Positions 34,833-43,006 of a stretch of DNA of 64,000 bases are shown one piece after another (the first letter of the stretch is position 1; every line of letters starts with the position of its first letter). Position numbers and translations under genes: made by a program. Origin of the DNA: Proteocatella sphenisci DSM 23131 (GTDB lineage: Bacteria > Bacillota > Clostridia > Peptostreptococcales > Filifactoraceae); assembly GCF_000423525.1 (NCBI RefSeq), contig NZ_AUID01000006.1:1-64000 (forward strand), written 5' to 3'. Below the pieces are notes generated by a model that saw only the letters and a list, made by a program, of their open reading frames with translations, was not told the origin of the DNA and did not search any database.

Positions 34833-35814
34833 GAAAATAGATATAGGCTCAAAGATGAGTTTTGCAAATGTGTCGCTTGACAGGAGCTCTTATTCTCTGG
34901 CTCCTCTTAAGGAAGCAGAAGAAAAACCTGATCAGATTGTAAGGATAGATGTAGATTACCTTGAGACCGCACCAGAGGAGTGGAACTTTTATCCAAGGCT
35001 TGAAGGTGAAGAATTTTCAAAGCTGGTAAAGTCGATTTATGAACACGGCCTGCTTCATCCTATCGTTGTAAGAAAGCAAAGAGACCGCCACACAATACTT
35101 TCGGGTCACAACCGTGTCAGGGCTTTTGCTCAGATTAAAAAGGAACTCCAGGAGATAAAAAATGGCCGAAACAGCAGTCTTCTTGAGATGAAAGATGACT
35201 CTGTAATAGATCCGCAAGAATACGACCAGATAATGGCAGTCATAAAAGAAGATATAAGTGATGACGAAGCAAGAGAGATAATAATTGATGCCAACTACGT
35301 TCAAAGGCAGCTGGGTCAAAAACTCATGACCAGGAGTATAATTGAAAAATACAAGATAATTCAGCAGCGAAGAAAAAGCTCTGATGAAGAAAAATACAAG
35401 AATATAAAGACCAGAGAAATCGTGGCAAGAGAGTTTAAATTAAGTGGAAGACACATAGACAGGTATAAGAAGCTGGAGAGCCTCAATGAGACCATGTTAA
35501 ATGAGTTTTATGAGGGTAAACTATCCCTTGAACTCGCTGCAAAACTCGCGGGTCTAAAGCCAAACGTACAATCTTATATAACAAAAATGCATCTGAGAGA
35601 TATAAAAAAATATCCGGCAAAAACTCTTGCAAGTCTTAAACCTTCCCTTACTCAGACTGATATGGATTCTATAATGAATGAGATAAAAGAAGATGGAAAT
35701 CATATTAAGATAAGCCTAAGAGAAAATGGCAAAAACAGGCATTATGTTATTGAAGAACCAGAGATAATGGAAAGAATAAAGAACTTGCTTGCAGAGCATG
35801 CAAATGATAATTAG
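34819..35814 (+). CDS. ParB-like protein (ParB/Srx N-terminal domain)
   Basis: This 331-residue protein has a ParB/Srx-like domain at about 40-105 (FSKLVKSIYEHGLLHPIVV, then ILSGHNRVRAF). A helical region of about 60 residues is inserted before an HTH-containing segment (TREIVAREFKLSGRHIDRY, ~196-214). Where canonical ParB has GERR, this has GHNR, so CTP binding may differ. Its GTG lies inside the end of parA (14-base overlap). It looks like ParB proteins of plasmids and integrative elements rather than the chromosomal Spo0J. No canonical parS was seen in the flanking DNA. Confidence 0.8.
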   Translation: MSKTKKIDIGSKMSFANVSLDRSSYSLAPLKEAEEKPDQIVRIDVDYLETAPEEWNFYPRLEGEEFSKLVKSIYEHGLLHPIVVRKQRDRHTILSGHNRVRAFAQIKKELQEIKNGRNSSLLEMKDDSVIDPQEYDQIMAVIKEDISDDEAREIIIDANYVQRQLGQKLMTRSIIEKYKIIQQRRKSSDEEKYKNIKTREIVAREFKLSGRHIDRYKKLESLNETMLNEFYEGKLSLELAAKLAGLKPNVQSYITKMHLRDIKKYPAKTLASLKPSLTQTDMDSIMNEIKEDGNHIKISLRENGKNRHYVIEEPEIMERIKNLLAEHANDN

Positions 35815-35838
35815 AATTTGAAAAGCGGGGAGGACATT

Positions 35839-36489
35839 ATGAGGATGCTGGCATCTTTTTCAGGGGGTAAGGACAGTGTTCTGAGCCTGGACAGAGCCTT
35901 GGAGCAGGGGCATGAAATAGCGGGATTGTTTGTTACAGTAGATATAGATGGGAGTTCCTGGTTTCATGATATAAATCACGATATACTTGAGGCTGTGAGC
36001 ATGAATCTGGCTATACCTGTATTTTTCTGTCCATGCAGACAAGGAGATGACTATACTTTAGATTATGAGAAGAGCATGAGACAGATGATAGCTATAACAA
36101 GAGCTCAGGCCTGTATATTTGGAGATATTGATATAGAATCTCACAGGCAGTGGGCAGAGGAGAGGGCCCAAAATCTGGGGATAGAGGCTGTTTTTCCCCT
36201 GTGGCAGGAAAATAGGAGAAAACTTGTAAGTGAATTTGTAGACAAGGGATACAAGGCAGCTATAAAAAAAGTTAACAAAAAGTATCTGGATTCGAAATAT
36301 CTGGGTAGAGTTTTGGACCACGAACTTATAGAGGAGTTTGAAATGATGGGCATAGATTCATGTGGCGAGAATGGCGAATACCATACCCTTGTTTATGACG
36401 GGCCGATCTTCAGTAAGGGGATAAATCTAAGGCTTGGAAAGATTTTAGAAAATGAGTATTGCTACTCAAGGGAGATTGAGCTGGCATAG
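35839..36489 (+). CDS. Dph6-like ATP pyrophosphatase (diphthine-ammonia ligase family)
   Basis: This 216-residue protein has the PP-loop SFSGGKDSVLSLDRAL at the N-terminus, a FGDIDIESHRQWAEER segment near 100-115, and GENGEYHTLVYDGPIF near 180-195, matching the ATP-binding domain of the Dph6 family. Bacteria lack diphthamide, so it must amidate or adenylate something else. The ATG at 35839 follows GGGGAGG; the TTG at 35818 is rejected. It lies in the same operon as parA/parB. Confidence 0.8.
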   Translation: MRMLASFSGGKDSVLSLDRALEQGHEIAGLFVTVDIDGSSWFHDINHDILEAVSMNLAIPVFFCPCRQGDDYTLDYEKSMRQMIAITRAQACIFGDIDIESHRQWAEERAQNLGIEAVFPLWQENRRKLVSEFVDKGYKAAIKKVNKKYLDSKYLGRVLDHELIEEFEMMGIDSCGENGEYHTLVYDGPIFSKGINLRLGKILENEYCYSREIELA

Positions 36490-36502
36490 ACAAGGAGCAT
36501 TT

Positions 36503-37216
36503 ATGAAAAATAATTATTATGATAATGTGGAGCATAAGGTTGACAGTTCGGGTCCGAAAAGGATGCCTATAATTGAATCCAGACTGAAAAAGAGAATAGT
36601 TACAGTCCCAGATGTTATAAGAGATGCTTCAGGTATAAAAATATTTGGTAAAAGGATAAAATCGATGATTTTTACGACTGACCTGGCTATAATAAACAAC
36701 AACAATGCCGATGCAGTTATCGCTGTATACCCTTTTACACCCCAGCTTTCTATAACCAAGGCCATAATGGAGGTGTCTTCTACTCCTGTATTTTGTGGAG
36801 TGGGAGGTGGACTTACTTCTGGGCAGAGGTCTGTAGATATAGCCCTTCATGCAGAACTTGGAGGAGCCTACGGGGTCGTTATGAATGCACCTGCAACCAA
36901 TGAACTTGTAAGTGAGATGAGAGACAGAATAGACATTCCAATTGTAATAACTGTTGTTTCGGAAAAAGAAGATTTTGAAGCTAGAATAAGGGCTGGAGTG
37001 GGAATATTCAATGTTTCTGGTGGAGCCAATACTGCAAATATAGTAAGAAAAATAAGAGCCATACGTCCGGATTTTCCTATAATAGCAACTGGGGGGCCTA
37101 CCAATGAAAGCATAAGAGAAACTATAAATGCTGGAGCAAATGCCATAACCTATACTCCACCAACTTCTGCGGAGCTTTTTGCTGAGATAATGGAAAAATA
37201 CAGAGAAGAATTGTAA
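36503..37216 (+). CDS. TIM-barrel-like protein of unknown function
   Basis: I cannot name this 237-residue protein. Repeating strand-helix units, VFCGVGGGLTSGQRS (~90-104) and a late IIATGGPTNESIRETI followed by NAGANAITYTPP suggest a phosphate-binding (beta/alpha)8 barrel. The ATG at 36503 follows CAAGGAG. It is the last gene of the parA/parB operon; a T-box operon with its own promoter follows. Confidence 0.65.
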   Translation: MKNNYYDNVEHKVDSSGPKRMPIIESRLKKRIVTVPDVIRDASGIKIFGKRIKSMIFTTDLAIINNNNADAVIAVYPFTPQLSITKAIMEVSSTPVFCGVGGGLTSGQRSVDIALHAELGGAYGVVMNAPATNELVSEMRDRIDIPIVITVVSEKEDFEARIRAGVGIFNVSGGANTANIVRKIRAIRPDFPIIATGGPTNESIRETINAGANAITYTPPTSAELFAEIMEKYREEL

Positions 37217-37252
37217 GAAAATAAAAAACATTTTAAAAAAACAAAAATATTC

Positions 37253-37281
37253 TTGACAACTTTTTGAAAAGAATGTATGAT
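37253..37281 (+). promoter_or_regulatory. Sigma-A promoter of the serine T-box operon
   Basis: TTGACA (37253-37258) and TATGAT (37276-37281) are separated by 17 bases. Confidence 0.75.
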
Positions 37282-37314
37282 GATAAACAATAAACAAAAG
37301 CTATAACAAAGATT

Positions 37315-37568
37315 AGTAATTAGAGTTACGGATTATAGAGAGCAGTCGCAAGGTGAAAGACTGTATCCGATTTTAATGAATCTCCTTTCGAGCTGCTTTA
37401 TGAAAATAGAGCCGTCTAACCCGCGTTACAGGGAACGAGTGAGTAGAGCCTTAGACGTTTTGAGGACTGCTAATTTGGGTGGCAACGCGGAAGAGTGCAG
37501 TGTTTGTATACATAAATACAGATGAACTTACAGCTTTCGTCCCTGATTTAAGGGACGGAAGCTTTTTT
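37315..37568 (+). promoter_or_regulatory. T-box leader, serine (UCU) specifier
   Basis: Stem I starts near 37330. The putative specifier is TCT (37381-37383) in the context GAATCTCC, followed by CTTTCGAGCTGC. The T-box core GGGTGGCAACGCGG (37477-37490) precedes a strong terminator, AGCTTTCGTCCCT (37532-37544) with AGGGACGGAAGCT (37551-37563) and a T run. Uncharged tRNA-Ser should allow read-through into serine synthesis genes. The serine assignment is supported by the downstream genes. Confidence 0.9.
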
Positions 37569-37633
37569 TATACCCAAAAAAGCCAACGATCCCAGGAAAT
37601 AACAAATTTGCTGATTTCAGACCGGAGGAAAAT

Positions 37634-38713
37634 ATGGAAAATGTAAGACTCTTTATACCAGGACCAGTTAGCGTAAGAGAAGATGTACTTGAAAAAATGA
37701 CCATGCCACAGATTGGGCACAGGACAAAGGAAGCATCAGCGCTGCAAAGACGTATATCAGATAATCTTAGAATACTTTGGAATACAAAATCAGAAATACT
37801 TTTATCAACTACTTCTGGAAGCGGGCTTATGGAAGGCGCTATAAGGACCTGTACGGCCAAAAAAGCGGCCGTGTTTTCAATAGGGGCTTTTGGCAAGAGA
37901 TGGTACGAAATGGGCAAATGGAATGGAGTAGAGGCGGATCTTTATGAAGTGGAGATGGGAAAAGCAACTGACCCTGATGAAGTAGATAAAGTGCTTGCTA
38001 CGGGGGCATATGATCTGGTTACCATAACTCATAACGAGACTTCAAGCGGAGTGGTAAATGATTTAGAAAAAATTGGAGCAGCAGTAAAGAAATATCCCAA
38101 TGTAATATTTTGTGTAGATATGGTAAGTTCTGCAGGCGGGCACAGGATAGATGTAGATGAGCTTGGAATAGACATATGCATAACCTCAAGCCAAAAATGC
38201 CTGGGACTTCCTGCTGGCCTGGCAGCCTGCACATTCTCCAAAAAAGCAGTAGAAAGAGCCAAGACCGTAGAAAACAGAGGGTTTTATCTGGACCTTCTTC
38301 AGCTTTATGATTTTATTCAAAAGAAGGACTATCAGTACCCTTCTACACCTTCTCTGGCACATATGTTTGCACTCGATTATCAACTTGATTATATACTCAA
38401 TCACGAAGGCCTTGAAAACAGATTCGACAGGCATCAGGAGATGATGCACATGGTCAGAGCCTGGGCAAAAAAGAATTTTGATGTACTTGCAGGGGATGAC
38501 ATAGCATCAAGGACTGTCACGGCTGTTCTAAATACGAAAAATATAGATATAGCTGAGCTCAACAAAGAGCTTAAAAAGCGGGGCATGATGATCTCAAACG
38601 GATACGGAGACCTCAAAGACAAGACCTTTCGGATAGCTCATATGGCAGATACAACTCCAGAACATATCAAAGAGCTGCTTGATAATATGGATGAGATACT
38701 AGGACTCAAATAA
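37634..38713 (+). CDS. Class V PLP aminotransferase, probable phosphoserine (SerC-type) aminotransferase
   Basis: This 359-residue class V aminotransferase is of the alanine-glyoxylate/serine-pyruvate group. The PLP lysine is in SSQKCLGLPAGL (~197), with FIPGPVSVREDVL at the N-terminus and TTSGSGLMEGAI near 58. Next to SerA and behind a serine T-box, its likely reaction is conversion of 3-phosphohydroxypyruvate to phosphoserine, replacing classical SerC. Family members also use glyoxylate or pyruvate, so the name rests on context. Confidence 0.83.
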   Translation: MENVRLFIPGPVSVREDVLEKMTMPQIGHRTKEASALQRRISDNLRILWNTKSEILLSTTSGSGLMEGAIRTCTAKKAAVFSIGAFGKRWYEMGKWNGVEADLYEVEMGKATDPDEVDKVLATGAYDLVTITHNETSSGVVNDLEKIGAAVKKYPNVIFCVDMVSSAGGHRIDVDELGIDICITSSQKCLGLPAGLAACTFSKKAVERAKTVENRGFYLDLLQLYDFIQKKDYQYPSTPSLAHMFALDYQLDYILNHEGLENRFDRHQEMMHMVRAWAKKNFDVLAGDDIASRTVTAVLNTKNIDIAELNKELKKRGMMISNGYGDLKDKTFRIAHMADTTPEHIKELLDNMDEILGLK

Positions 38714-38750
38714 GGTGTTTATATTAAGTGTATATGTAAAGGAGAATACT

Positions 38751-39665
38751 ATGAGAATACTTGCAAATGATGGAATAGATAAGATAGCGGCAGATGAATT
38801 TACAAAAAGAGGATTCCTACTGGATAAAGGGCATTATGACAAAGAGGAATTGAAGACTAAGATAAGAGATTTTGAGGTACTGATAGTAAGGTCTGCTACA
38901 AGGGTCGATAGAGATATAATAGACGCAGCAACATATGGAAAACTAAGGCTGATAGTAAGGGCTGGTGTTGGAATAGATAACATTGATGCAGGTTATGCAA
39001 AAGAAAAAGGGATAGAGGTAAGAAATACTCCAAACGCAAGCAGCGATTCTGTTGCAGAGCTGGTCCTTGGTCATATGTTTTGCCTTGCAAGATTTATTTC
39101 TATTTCAAATGTCACTATGAGAGACGGAAAGTGGAATAAGAAGGAATATGAAGGCATAGAACTCGCTGGAAAAACGCTTGGAGTCATAGGCTTTGGAAGG
39201 ATTGGAAGATCGCTTGCAGAAAAAGCTTCTGCGCTTGGAATGCAAGTCATATTTCACGATACATGTGTAAAAAATCATGAGAAATTTGAATACACAGAGT
39301 TTGAAAAGCTTGTTGAAAATGCGGATTTCATATCTGTTCATACGCCTTACACAGGGAGCGCTGTAATTGGAGAAAAAGAATTTGAAAAAATGAAAAAGGG
39401 AGTATTTATAATAAATGCAGCCAGGGGAAATGTAATTGATGAAAAGGCACTTTTGCAGGCACTTAACACTGACAGGGTAAGCGGGGCTGGGGTAGATGTA
39501 TTTGAAAAGGAACCTGCCGTTAATTTCGAGCTTGTGAACCATCCAAAGGTATGTGTAACGCCCCATATAGGATCGGCTACAAAAGAAGCTCAGATGAGAA
39601 TAGGCAGAGAAACAATAGAGACAATAATTGATTTTTTTGATAATATAATTGACAAAGCCATATAA
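38751..39665 (+). CDS. serA: D-3-phosphoglycerate dehydrogenase, short form
   Basis: This 304-residue D-2-hydroxyacid dehydrogenase has the NAD-binding GVIGFGRIGRSLAEKA (~138-153), VRAGVGIDNID (~66) and the catalytic histidine in VTPHIGSATKEA (~273). It lacks the C-terminal ACT regulatory domain, so feedback by serine at the protein level is not expected; T-box control may suffice. The ATG at 38751 follows AAAGGAG; the ORF is open to 38715 without a good start. It oxidises 3-phosphoglycerate, the first step of serine synthesis. Confidence 0.9.
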   Translation: MRILANDGIDKIAADEFTKRGFLLDKGHYDKEELKTKIRDFEVLIVRSATRVDRDIIDAATYGKLRLIVRAGVGIDNIDAGYAKEKGIEVRNTPNASSDSVAELVLGHMFCLARFISISNVTMRDGKWNKKEYEGIELAGKTLGVIGFGRIGRSLAEKASALGMQVIFHDTCVKNHEKFEYTEFEKLVENADFISVHTPYTGSAVIGEKEFEKMKKGVFIINAARGNVIDEKALLQALNTDRVSGAGVDVFEKEPAVNFELVNHPKVCVTPHIGSATKEAQMRIGRETIETIIDFFDNIIDKAI

Positions 39666-39730
39666 TTTGTTCACAATATAGAGTATACAAGCAGGATTTG
39701 TTTAATAATAAGAGAAGGAGATTGGGGAAA

Positions 39731-41011
39731 ATGATTACACTTAAACCATTTAAGGCATTAAGACCTGCAAAAGAGACCGTAAAAGATGTTGTGGCACCAC
39801 CCTATGATGTTATAGATACTGCAATGGCCAGAGAACTTGGAAAGAATCCAAAAAGCCTGGTGCATGTAACTAGGAGTGAAATTCATTTTAACAAGGACCA
39901 GGATCCTTATTCACAAGAGGTTTACAAGAGTGCAAAAGAGACTCTGGAAGAATTTCAAAAAAAAGGTATACTTTTTCAAGAAGATTCAAAATCGTATTAT
40001 ATATATCGTCAGATAATGAACGGCAGAGCTCAAACTGGGATAGTGGGATGCGCCGCAATTGACGATTACAAGAACGGAAACATAAAGAGGCATGAGTTTA
40101 CTCGCCTTGACAAGGAAGCGGACAGGATAAACCATTTTTACGCATGTGAAGCTAATACGGAGCCTGTATTTCTTTTTTGCAATGAAAATGAAAGGTTTAA
40201 GAGCTTTACAAGCAAATACACTCGTGACCACAATCCAGAATATGATTTAATTACAGATGACGGAGTTGCTCAGATACTGTGGGTGGTTAACAAAGAAGAG
40301 CATATAAAAGAAATTTCAGAAATATTTGCGGAGATGGATTCACTTTATATAGCAGATGGTCATCACAGAACTGCTTCGGCATATAATGTTGGTGTGGTTA
40401 AGAGAAAGGAAAATCCGGGTTACAGTGGAGATGAAAATTTCAATTATTTCATGTCAGTGGTATTTCCTTCAGATGAACTTTTTATTATGCCATACAACAG
40501 ACTTGTAAAAGACATGAATGGTATGACCAAGGACGAATTTGTAAAAAAAATCTCAGAAAAATTTGATATAAAAAAGATATTTCTAAGTGCAGATGAAAGA
40601 TTTGATTATGATGCTAAGCTTGAGAAAATACAGCCCAAAAACAAGAAACATATAACTATGATTATGGAAGAAGAATATTACAGACTTGTACCAAAAAAAG
40701 GAACTTATGATGAAAATGATTCAGTTGCATCTCTGGATGCTTCTATCTTGCAGGAAAATCTTCTTGGGAGTATACTAGGCATAAAAGATCCGAGGACGGA
40801 CAAAAGGATAGAATTTTTTGGAGGAGAGAATATGCTCGAAGAAATAGAGGCAAAGCTTCTTGTGAGATACAGAAGAGGCCTTGGATTTCTTTTATATCCA
40901 ACTCAGATTGAAGATATAATGAGTGTAAGTGACAATAATCAGGTGATGCCACCTAAATCAACCTGGTTTGAACCAAAATTAAAAAGTGGACTTTTTATAC
41001 ACAAGTTCTAA
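39731..41011 (+). CDS. DUF1015 family protein in serine operon
   Basis: This 426-residue protein matches the DUF1015 family, with KPFKALRPAKETVKDVVAPPYDV at the N-terminus (shown in part, VVAPPYDVI) and ADGHHRTASAYN near 206-217. The latter resembles the DGxHR loop of ParB/Srx-fold proteins, including SbnI/SerK serine kinases. No function is established here. Its place in a tRNA-Ser-controlled operon with a class V aminotransferase and SerA points to serine or phosphoserine metabolism. The ATG at 39731 has AGAAGGAG upstream; the ORF extends to 39698. Confidence 0.85.
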   Translation: MITLKPFKALRPAKETVKDVVAPPYDVIDTAMARELGKNPKSLVHVTRSEIHFNKDQDPYSQEVYKSAKETLEEFQKKGILFQEDSKSYYIYRQIMNGRAQTGIVGCAAIDDYKNGNIKRHEFTRLDKEADRINHFYACEANTEPVFLFCNENERFKSFTSKYTRDHNPEYDLITDDGVAQILWVVNKEEHIKEISEIFAEMDSLYIADGHHRTASAYNVGVVKRKENPGYSGDENFNYFMSVVFPSDELFIMPYNRLVKDMNGMTKDEFVKKISEKFDIKKIFLSADERFDYDAKLEKIQPKNKKHITMIMEEEYYRLVPKKGTYDENDSVASLDASILQENLLGSILGIKDPRTDKRIEFFGGENMLEEIEAKLLVRYRRGLGFLLYPTQIEDIMSVSDNNQVMPPKSTWFEPKLKSGLFIHKF

Positions 41012-41031
41012 ATAAAGAAAAGGATGAAATA

Positions 41032-41622
41032 ATGAAATTACTTATTGATAGGATAATCAAAGATGGAGAAGGCAGAGAAGGTCATATAATCAAGGTGGAT
41101 TCTTTTATAAATCATCAGATGGACATGAAGCTGATGGATGAGATTGGAAAAGAATTTGCAAAGAGATTTGAAGGGCTTGGGATAAACAAGATACTTACAA
41201 TAGAAGCTTCGGGAATAGGGATTGCAGTAATAACCTCGGTTCACATGGACTATATACCTGTTGTATTTGCAAAAAAATCACAACCCAACACAATGACTGA
41301 ACGATATTACGGGGCAGAGGTGAAATCCTTTACAAAAGGGACCGTTTCACTGGCAAAAGTCACCAAAAAATATCTAAAAGAGGGAGATAAAGTCCTTATA
41401 ATTGATGACTTTATGGCTTATGGAGAGGCTTCCAGGGGACTGATAAGTCTCGTTGAGCAATCTGGCGGACAAGTTATGGGTCTGGGCGCTGTGGTAGAAA
41501 AAGCATTTCAGGGCGGCGGAAAAAAGCTCAGAGACGAAGGCTACAAGGTAGAATCTCTGGCGGTAATAAGCAAGATATATGATGATGGGACTCTCGAGTT
41601 TATGAATTATGATTCTGAGTAG
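41032..41622 (+). CDS. xpt: Xanthine phosphoribosyltransferase
   Basis: This 196-residue type I phosphoribosyltransferase has the PRPP loop VLIIDDFMAYGEA (~120-132) and FAKKSQPNT near 78, both typical of bacterial Xpt. It converts xanthine to XMP with PRPP. It is 20 bases after the DUF1015 gene with no terminator between, so it appears to belong to the serine T-box operon. The downstream BMP/ABC genes, predicted to import purine nucleosides, have their own promoter. Confidence 0.9.
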   Translation: MKLLIDRIIKDGEGREGHIIKVDSFINHQMDMKLMDEIGKEFAKRFEGLGINKILTIEASGIGIAVITSVHMDYIPVVFAKKSQPNTMTERYYGAEVKSFTKGTVSLAKVTKKYLKEGDKVLIIDDFMAYGEASRGLISLVEQSGGQVMGLGAVVEKAFQGGGKKLRDEGYKVESLAVISKIYDDGTLEFMNYDSE

Positions 41623-41703
41623 ATGTTGTTTGTAAAAAAGACAAAATAGAATCATCTGATAGGATTTCAAGTGTGATAATTCGGGATATACGGAACTATA
41701 TAC

Positions 41704-41734
41704 AAAAAAATCGTAAAATATTTACGATTTTTTT
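41704..41734. terminator. Perfect 14-bp palindromic terminator
   Basis: AAAAAAATCGTAAA (41704-41717) pairs fully with TTTACGATTTTTTT (41721-41734) around a three-base loop. It ends the serine/xpt operon. The 80 bases between xpt and this hairpin showed no recognisable purine riboswitch. Confidence 0.8.
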
Positions 41735-41745
41735 GGTTAAAAGTA

Positions 41746-41774
41746 TTTACAATTTCTCGGCGATTGTATATAAT
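41746..41774 (+). promoter_or_regulatory. Sigma-A promoter of the BMP/ABC operon
   Basis: TTTACA (41746-41751) and TATAAT (41769-41774) are separated by 17 bases, directly after the terminator. Transcription should start near 41781. Confidence 0.7.
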
Positions 41775-41814
41775 TGAGTCATAAACAGATAAAAAAAAAT
41801 AAAGGGAGATTGAT

Positions 41815-42918
41815 ATGAAAAAAATATTATCACTGGCTTTAATTTTAGTTCTTTCACTTACTGCACTGGTTGGATGCGGCTCAGGCGGCGATTCCACAGA
41901 AGAAGGCGGCGCGGATCCTATAACTGTTGGATTTATATACGTTGGACCTGTAGGTGACGGCGGATTTACAGATGCCCATGACAGAGGAAGACTTTACCTT
42001 GAAGAAAAACTTGGAGACAAGGTAAGAACTATCTATCAGGAAAGTGTTCCTGAAACAATGCAGGATGTAAAAAATGCGGCAAAGATAATGATAGACGAAG
42101 GAGCTTCAATAATATTCTCTACAAGCTTTGGTTTCATGGATGCAACTGAAGAACTTGCAACAGAATATCCAGATGTTAAATTCATGCATTTCTCCGGATA
42201 TAAGATGAATGATACAAACTTTGGAAACTACTTTGGAGCTATGGAAGAGGCAAGATATCTTTCTGGTATTGTAGCAGGACTTAAATCAGAAACAAACAAG
42301 ATTGGTTTTGTTGGTGCATTCCCACTTACAGAGCTTTTCATAGGAATAAATGCATTCACACTTGGAGCACAGTCAGTAAATCCTGAAGCAACAGTTCAGG
42401 TTATATGGACAAACTCATGGTATGACCCAGCTAAAGAAAAAGAAGCAGCAGAAGCCCTTCTTTCAGCAGGATGCGACGTAATAGCTCAGCACTGTGATAC
42501 TACTGGACCACAAGTTGCTGCTCAGGAAAAAGGCGTATGGGCTATAGGATACAATTCCGATACAAAAGAATCTGCACCAGAAGCATTTATGACAGCTCCT
42601 GTGTGGAATCATGGAATATTCTATGTTGACCAGGTTCAAGCTGTAATAGATGGGACTTGGAAAGTAGACAGTTACTATGGAAATATGCTTGAGGGATACG
42701 TAGATCTTCTTCCACTTACAAGTGTTGCACCAGAAGGAGCTGCTGACAATGTTGCAGAAGTTAGAGCTCAGATTGAAAGTGGAGACTTTAACCCATTTAC
42801 CGGACCTATAAAGAATCAGGCGGGAGATGTAGTGGTAGCAGAAGGTGAAAAACTTACAAGAGATCAAATCTGGCAGATGAACTATCTTGTTAAGGGAGTA
42901 AAAGGAACAACTAAATAA
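41815..42918 (+). CDS. BMP-family nucleoside-binding lipoprotein
   Basis: This 367-residue lipoprotein has a signal peptide with lipobox LVGC at about residue 18-21 and a BMP/PnrA-like binding domain (VGPVGDGGFTDAHDRG near 43-58). The domain binds purine nucleosides in related transporters. The following ATPase and two permeases form the rest of the importer. A hairpin between this gene and the ATPase probably raises the level of binding protein over the membrane parts. Confidence 0.88.
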   Translation: MKKILSLALILVLSLTALVGCGSGGDSTEEGGADPITVGFIYVGPVGDGGFTDAHDRGRLYLEEKLGDKVRTIYQESVPETMQDVKNAAKIMIDEGASIIFSTSFGFMDATEELATEYPDVKFMHFSGYKMNDTNFGNYFGAMEEARYLSGIVAGLKSETNKIGFVGAFPLTELFIGINAFTLGAQSVNPEATVQVIWTNSWYDPAKEKEAAEALLSAGCDVIAQHCDTTGPQVAAQEKGVWAIGYNSDTKESAPEAFMTAPVWNHGIFYVDQVQAVIDGTWKVDSYYGNMLEGYVDLLPLTSVAPEGAADNVAEVRAQIESGDFNPFTGPIKNQAGDVVVAEGEKLTRDQIWQMNYLVKGVKGTTK

Positions 42919-42935
42919 TAACATATAATGTTATC

Positions 42936-42976
42936 ATTCTCAGAGCATGACTGCCATGTTCTGAGAATGCATTTTT
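42936..42976 (+). terminator. Intercistronic (probably partial) terminator
   Basis: ATTCTCAGAGCATG (42936-42949) pairs with CATGTTCTGAGAAT (42955-42968), with one G-U pair, followed by a T-rich tail. It lies between the binding protein and ATPase genes of one transporter, so partial read-through is likely. Confidence 0.7.
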
Positions 42977-43006
42977 ATTTTAATTTAAATAGTTTGTGGA
43001 GGAAAA

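Noticed and set aside
41704-41734. The palindrome around TCGTAAAATATTTACGA as another sigma-54 activator site
   Set aside because: It resembles GTAAAAATTTTTAC, but lies at the end of an operon with A and T runs, has no -24/-12 promoter nearby, and fits a terminator better.
41623-41745. Possible purine riboswitch between xpt and the BMP-type transporter
   Set aside because: The guanine/adenine aptamer core (TATAA, then GTTTCTACC, then the closing arm) is absent. Only a simple palindromic terminator was found.
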